64,000 nucleotides of DNA from Ligula intestinalis. Its lineage: Eukaryota; Platyhelminthes; Cestoda; Diphyllobothriidea; Diphyllobothriidae. The translations under genes and the position numbers were made by a program. Under the pieces are notes generated by a model. It was not told the origin of the DNA and made no database searches. It saw only the letters and a list, made by a program, of their open reading frames with translations. This document shows, piece after piece, positions 58,783-64,000 of the stretch (position 1 is its first letter; each line of letters starts with the position of its first letter). The stretch spans positions 8,019,612-8,083,611 of the forward strand of contig JAYGXS010000009.1 in assembly GCA_036362985.1 (NCBI GenBank), read 5' to 3'.

Positions 58783-59486
58783 TTGCACTCAGCTTCCGCG
58801 TCTTTGATATTTGGTGAGGAGAGGAGGAGGAGGCGGCCTCCACTGCGGGTGGTCCAGCGTGCAGACACTGGTCTGAATGCGAACCCTCCTTGTACCCAGC
58901 GGAGAACCGGGCGGCTGGTGGAGTGACCACCGGTGGCGCCTCACTGCTATGCCTTTCCGGCTGGAAGATGGAGTCCTTTGGACAACTGGTGGCAGTACAG
59001 CCTTCCAGAGGGGGGACAGCACAGAGCGAGCTCAGTGAGAGCACCCGCTTGGGCAGGAAACCGTAAATTTGCATACCCTTCACGTCGGTGGAGAGGCCAA
59101 ATTTCAGTTTGCGCCGCAGTCTGGCTGAGGTCCGTCGCCAGCCGTTGGCACGCCTGGAAAGCTTTTCAAGTTCTGTTGTCGCCACCGCCGACTCCGCCAC
59201 CCTCACCTGCTGCTGCTGCTTCTGTTCCAGCGGAATGGTGGCGGTCAGCTGGGCAGGTCTCGTCTCCTGAAATGGACCAGCGTCCACAGACTCGGCGCCG
59301 CATTTGGTATCGAAGTTCTCTCTGGTAACTTGGAAACTGGAGACGGCTCCACAAACATCCGCTTCAGAGGTCCAGATCTGCACATCTGCCTCCCTCACCT
59401 GAAGGATACTGGGGGCAGAGACAGTTCTGTGCAGACGCGGTGGTGGTAGAGGATCGTCAACATTCAAGTCGAAATCACTCACGTGC
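58783..59486 (-). CDS. DGKZ: DGK-like gene: exon upstream of the ankyrin repeats
   Basis: A 704-base minus-strand exon, GC-rich against A/T-rich flanks. Acceptor CTTTTATTTGAACTTTTAAAG; donor GTGCAA|GTAGGT. It is open throughout, starting in phase 2 and ending in phase 1, which fits the exon at 57846. It reads SDFDLNVDDPLPPPRLHRTV, SAPSILQVREADVQIW, a short glutamine run, LSRRANGWRRTSARLRRKLK (strongly basic), and a Ser/Pro-rich end. No catalytic kinase motif, as expected for the region between kinase and ankyrin repeats. Attribution to the DGK gene is by phase, strand and position. Confidence 0.6.
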
Positions 59487-61069
59487 CTTTAAAAGTTCAA
59501 ATAAAAGGATTTAAGTGCCGAGGCCCTACAGAGCTAGCTTTGTTGTAGAAGAATCCATTAATACTAGAGTCACCCTACTTCCCTCTGGTAGGTGTTTATG
59601 AACATGGAAACCGAGGCGTATTTCTTGACCAGTTTGGTCTTCAAGGTAACAGTAGGATAAGTAATGATTTTTTTAAAAAGATGCTGATGTAACTATTATA
59701 CGCCCTTTAGCAGGCGTAGTTTTGTTTTGCTCACACTTATTTTCGTCTGGATTCAGTGCAGTTGCCCTTGTCATCTTCCTGAGGTAATCAGAAGGCTGTT
59801 ATAACTACATATCGGTATCATTTTTAAAATACTTCACACACTTTGACGATAATCCTACCACAATAATAAGAGCTAGAGCTATAATCATGAGAATTGTTCA
59901 GCTTCAGATCACAATATCTTAACGGATCATCCATAAAGTTGGCAGCACAGGTAGAAGTTGTGTGATTATTTCACAATGAAAACAATGAGCCCTGGCGTTT
60001 TAAATCATCCGGGCGATCGAAAATAAATAGTTAGAGATGCTGAATTTAAAAGAGACAAAAATGGATTGAAATCTCATTAGGTTGTCAGGCCAAAATCGCC
60101 CAAATTCATTTTTCAGGATAGCCATTTTGTCCATAAGTAGGAAAATCATTAAAAGTAGAAAACGTGCTCTTTTTCCCCATAACGACAGTTCTGCAAGGGT
60201 CTTTAAAAAAAGCTTGTTGCTTGGACTTACCAAAATTGAGGAAAACAGGAGCCTCTTCGTTTTGGACTTGTATCCCCCTGCAAGGAAGAAGAAAAAAAGC
60301 TTGATAATTTACAAATTAAAGTAGGTTGATGATTGCTTTGACAGGAAATATGTATGTTACCCCCCTCCGCTGAACTATTGCCATCAGACGTGTCTTTGTA
60401 ATGCATTATAGCAAGCATAAATCAGGGATAAAAATTTTGTTTCTGTTATACACCCTGCTGCAAAGTGACCCCATTTGGCCAGACGAGGCCAAACGCAATC
60501 ACGGCCAGAAATCACTTTTAAGGTTTAAATGACCACTCTTACGTAAAAAATACTGTCTTTATCTAAAAAAAAACAATCTACCTGGAACTTTGCAGGAAAC
60601 CTCATACATTGACCATAATGATTTATCTATACCCGCTGCTACGACTCCCCAAAAGATGAAGTATAATGGCAAGGACTACTTATATGGCCTCCTAAACAAG
60701 ACATGGGAATAGGATCATTCCGCCCAGATGAAGTGTGACTATATGTGTGACCTTAACCCAGCCCTAAACCTATCCTAACCGTAAATTCTAACCCTTGAGA
60801 TAGCACTTATCTCAACCTCACTGCTAAAATAACCTCGGCGCTACGTAGTAACCTTTAATCCAAACCTATTTTCCCTGCAGTGCGTCATCTCTTGTTTAGG
60901 CAGCCACCTAAGTAATCCTCAACATTTTAGTCAATGAAAATATACAGTATTTGCTAAAGGCCATCCAACGTTCATGCTGAAATTTTACTGGGTACTTTAG
61001 CATATATTTGGTAACACTATAGTGATTCATTTATTTTTGCGAAATCTTTTTTGTTTTTTTCGGCAAGAT
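59487..61069. other. 1.6 kb A/T-rich stretch without recognised gene
   Basis: Presumably the next intron of the DGK-like gene. A short run of telomere-like variants (CCCTAAACC, TATCCTAACC) at about 60755-60795. Catalytic DGK exons were not found, so they probably lie beyond the window. Confidence 0.4.
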
Positions 61070-61176
61070 AGGCAAACCACAGGATAGCTATGTTGGGTTG
61101 TTAGCCCTCATCAGCTACGAGCAGCCAACTCTAGTGTAGCCGCCGAGATTGCCGCCACACCCGAGTTTCTAACTCC
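61070..61176 (-). repeat. SINE 3' part, antisense arm
   Basis: The reverse complement of 61302-61408 with few mismatches. It includes CTAGTGTAGCCGCCGAG, CGCCACACCCGAG and ends in the degraded B-box. Its tRNA-like A-box half is missing. Confidence 0.8.
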
Positions 61177-61301
61177 AGGATGGGCACATCCTGAGTGATA
61201 GATCGGTGAAAAAACGAATACTCTATACTCACGATCAACAACCAGCAAGACATCGAACTCGATGGCTCAATGGTAAGGCGTCTGCCCCTGATCGGCGAGG
61301 C
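61177..61301. other. Loop between inverted SINE copies
   Basis: Carries one copy of a 34-base sequence (61175-61208, GGATGGGCACATC, then ATAGATCGGTG) that recurs at 61533-61566, plus the A-box half of the + SINE. Confidence 0.7.
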
Positions 61302-61410
61302 GAGAGTTCGAAACTCGGGTGTGGCGGCAAGTTCAGCGGCTACACTAGAGTTGGTTGCCCGTAGCTAATGAGGGCCAGCAGCCCAAAATAGCTATCCTGC
61401 AGTTTGCCTG
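61250..61410 (+). repeat. tRNA-derived SINE, sense copy
   Basis: A-box TGGCTCAATGG at 61263-61273 and B-box GAGTTCGAAACTC at 61303-61315, spaced as in tRNA genes. The body from 61316 ends CCTGCAGTTTGCCTG. The 3' part forms an inverted repeat with 61070-61176. A different SINE from the 55-kb family. Confidence 0.75.
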
Positions 61411-62072
61411 TATTGCCGGAATAATAACATTAAAACGATTTGTTACTTACACTTGGTTATTAACATATCAATTATTAGTAGCAGTATCTTTTCGAAACAC
61501 AATCGGTTGACCCGACTGGCAAAAGCATCAATCCAGGATGGGCACATCACTAGAGATAGATCGGTGTACAAGCAAATACAAATCACCATTTACTTCGGTT
61601 TATTAAGAGAAATGGGCATAAATTTTCGCAGAAACGGGAGTAGTCTTATATCGAAGGAATTTCCTATGCTATTACGTATGACAGAACCCAACTTTTTATT
61701 ACTGTGTAGGAACTATGGAGAAACTCCAAAATAATTAAAAAAGGTACGAAATATATCTCTTCCAGAACCAGAAAATGTTGTCCAAAATCGTTCAGAGGGA
61801 AGTGAGTTCAGGTTGAAGAAGTCACATTTATTTTCGGAAACAAGGAGTAATTTCAGTTTTAAATGTTTTTTTTGCTATTCTGTGAAGTTTTGTGCCACAA
61901 AATGCAGTAATAACTTGGTATGACAAAGTTGTTTTACCGGACCGATAACTATGAGCATGAGCTTGATATAGAAACGGGAACATGCGATATATGTTAACTT
62001 TTTGTGTTGGGCCGCGCCGTGGAGCTATCAGGTCATTATCTATGTGACGCTGATTTTGTCCGCTAACGAAAA
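61411..62072. other. Flank of the Tc1-like element
   Basis: Includes the second copy of the 34-base direct repeat (61533-61566). An open + frame at 61453-61734 and an opposite frame at 61828-62103 have no recognised content. Inverted terminal repeats for the Tc1 element were not found by eye. Confidence 0.4.
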
Positions 62073-62940
62073 ATGACAGCCGAAGGGCTGCCGTGCAATT
62101 CATTAGCTAATATGTTTCATTTAACCAAGGCCACCATATTCAGAATTATTAAGTTAAAAGCAGTGCTAAGAAGGAAGAATCCTGGACGAAAGTGGTCTAC
62201 AACAAAACGAGATGACGATTTAATGCGTAGAATACTAAAAAATACCATTATACGCCCATTATCGCTATTGATAGGGAATATCTGTCAATGTTCTCTCAGA
62301 CCCTAGTTAGGAACAGAATGCAAGAATTCGGCCTTCATCAGAGGATGGCTACGATTCAGACATTTTTAGGTTAACATATTTAGGAATGTTTCCTATTTGC
62401 GCAGGTATACGTTAGTTAAAGACTTTCATTTTGGAAAGGGATTGCTTTCTGTGGTGAAGTACTCTTCTTAAACAAGTCGATAAAGTCGGCACATGCGGTC
62501 GTATGCGTAAAGAACTCTCCCAAAGAACAAACTGCTTCGATATCAACCTTCAAGAACTGTCGACTACTCATGGTGTGGATGGCGATCAAGTTGGGTGAGT
62601 GAACAGTCTGGTGGTCGACAAAAGATAACACTTATAGCAACGTCTAGGTCAACATTGTCAACGATGTATTTTTTTATGATGACATTCGTAGGCGTCGAAA
62701 GGATTCTTTCATACAACAAGACAATGCCTCTGCTTACCGAGAAAAAAACGTATGCTTTTAAAATACATTACGATTATAACCTAATTTTTTAAACCTACAG
62801 CCAGTCTTTCTGCATGAGGCCTGCGAATAACTTTTATCCCGCCCAATATTCCCGACCACAATCCAATTAAAAATCTTTTCACCTTAATCGCGCGAAACTG
62901 GTACAAGCCTCCAAAACATCTTTCAATGGAAAATAAATTG
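62073..62940 (+). pseudogene. Tc1/mariner transposase, dead
   Basis: The DNA-binding part reads SLANMFHLTKATIFRIIKLK, then NPGRKWSTTKRDDDLMRRIL, matching the second HTH and the GRPxxTTxRDDxxIxR block of Tc1-like transposases. The catalytic domain is spread over different frames. W-KGIAFCGEVLF at 62432-62473 has glycine where the first aspartate of FSDE should be. FIQQDNASAY keeps the second Asp (QQDNA at 62714-62728). PDHNPIKNLF (from 62851) has lysine where SPDLNPIENLW normally has the third acidic residue. Two of three catalytic residues are lost, and frameshifts separate the parts. Confidence 0.8.
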
Positions 62941-63194
62941 GACTTCATACTTGATAAGTATATAGACCAACCCATCATTGAAATTTTTGTTGGGTCAATG
63001 CCCACCCGAATTACTGCTGCTATAAACACTAAAGGCCATTGAACAAAATAGAAGTTTGTTACATATGTGTCACTTTTCCTCATTTGTCTTTTCATTCTAT
63101 TTTCTTACACTTTTGTCACTTATATAATGACTTTTTATCCCCGACCTGACTCTCTGCCTTTTTCTGGATTTGACAGTTTTCGATAAAACATATT
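62941..63194. other. No recognised feature
   Basis: About 250 A/T-rich bases between the transposase and the LINE tail. The 3' end of the Tc1 element may lie here. Confidence 0.4.
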
Positions 63195-64000
63195 AGTTCA
63201 GTATATTAAGGGTAGTAGGCAATGCCTTTGATGACCCTATTACAAACAGTATGCATGAAATATCCAACATAAAATATGTCACTATAAACAGTGAGTAACA
63301 TGCATACATTCACAAATTTTAACGTGTGCGTGTGATCAGACAGAATAGTATCTTGTGTGCTTAATAAATCCAACATAAAATGTGTTACTGTAAAATAGTG
63401 ATCAGCATATAAAAATGTAAAGTTTGATCTACAGGTGTTTCCGGGGCGTTAATTATTCCTGCTTCCTTGTACATATGAACGGTAACTGTTAAGTAGATGT
63501 TCATCCAGTTTCCGTTCAAACGCATCTATGGAGTTCGCCATTACGACCTACTCAGGCACCGATGACTTGTTGTGCGAACGACTGCTTGCGGACCTCTAGA
63601 TGGGACAGGGTTCCCCACACTTCGAGGGAATTCCCACGGAGGTTGGTTGAAGTGGCGAAGGTGAAGAAGTCACCAAACTTCAGGGCACACTCCCGATTCC
63701 TCACGAGGCGGTACGTCTGTATCAGGTTGCCACGGATTTTTATATACTCAAGGGGGAAAACGTTAAATGCTTCTAGTCTACATTCGTAAGATGAAGACTT
63801 TAGGTCCTTCACAATTTTCGTTGCCCTTCGCTGAATTCTTTCCAGCATGTGGTTATCTTTGCATGCATGGTCGCCACGCCTGAACGCCATACTCCAGATG
63901 TGAGTGAATAAATGTTCCATAGATTTTCCTGAATATTTTTTGTCTATGTCGACAAAAGTTCACTTAATGGCAAACAGAACACTGTTCGCCCTCTTAGCAG
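63195..64000 (-). pseudogene. LINE F: ORF2 C-terminal part and 3' UTR, runs off window
   Basis: Minus strand. The window edge starts within RANSVLFAIK; then IWSMAFRRGDHACKDNHMLE, RIQRRATKIVKDL, YECRLEAFNVFPLEYIKIRG and LIQTYRLVRNRECALKFGDF, then SLEVWGTLSHLEVRKQSFAQ, the ordinary C-terminal domain. ANSIDAFERKLDEHL continues in a shifted frame. The 3' UTR ends at about 63195 with ATCAAAGGCATTGCCTACTA on the minus strand, the same 3'-end motif as LINEs D and E. Only 122 codons are open, with the upstream part cut by the window. Confidence 0.85.

Noticed and set aside
61828..62103. Minus-strand protein overlapping the Tc1-like element
   Set aside because: No recognisable domain, and it overlaps the transposase HTH on the other strand, so probably a shadow frame.

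Overview
The window looks like nuclear DNA from a repeat-rich parasitic flatworm. This is inferred from intron-split animal genes with GT-AG junctions, many dead LINE, LTR, Penelope-like and Tc1 elements, tRNA-derived SINEs and degenerate TTAGGG-type repeats. A cestode or trematode fits best, but no species can be named from the sequence alone. There are no bacterial operons, CRISPR arrays or rRNA genes. Most of the 64 kb is transposon debris surrounding pieces of two host genes.

1-17.1 kb is a nested stack of LINE (non-LTR retrotransposon) fragments, mostly on the + strand. They keep endonuclease and reverse transcriptase motifs but have many stops, frameshifts and deletions. Two families are recognisable by their 3' ends: one ends in (TTA)n after AATAAACC, the other has a long T-rich tail. 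A 650-bp 3' UTR occurs twice (12.4 and 13.4 kb).

17.15-30.5 kb (+ strand) holds what appears to be a complete six-exon host gene of the hnRNP C/RALY RNA-binding family. It encodes an N-terminal RRM, a low-complexity poly-Ala/Gly/Ser linker, a small C2HC zinc-finger-like motif and an acidic C-terminus. Every intron falls in phase 1. The 8.9-kb third intron carries an almost full-length antisense RTE-type LINE, a LINE C-terminal fragment and SINEs. A 10-base N gap lies inside coding exon 5.

30.5-53 kb holds an 80-130 bp-arm palindrome, two Penelope-like GIY-YIG remnants, a near-full-length but dead LINE (36.1-39.8 kb), and a family of gypsy-type LTRs. These LTRs include several solo copies with 4-bp target duplications and one compact deletion derivative (41.17-42.84 kb) that retains both LTRs, primer binding site and polypurine tract. 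Two broken Ty3/gypsy pol genes follow. One is split by a solo LTR in its integrase. The other is interrupted beside degenerate telomere-like arrays that point in opposite directions.

53.8-59.5 kb (- strand) holds exons of a second host gene. Their ankyrin repeats match the C-terminal end of type IV diacylglycerol kinases (DGK zeta/iota). Around them lie LINE 3' ends and a cluster of tRNA-like SINE heads. 59.5-64 kb has an inverted SINE pair, a dead Tc1/mariner transposase and the 3' part of another LINE that runs off the window edge.

The window is therefore best read as two signalling/RNA-processing host genes embedded in a transposon graveyard. No new functional system is clearly visible. 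The most useful observations are the two hidden host gene models and the structurally complete LTR derivatives.
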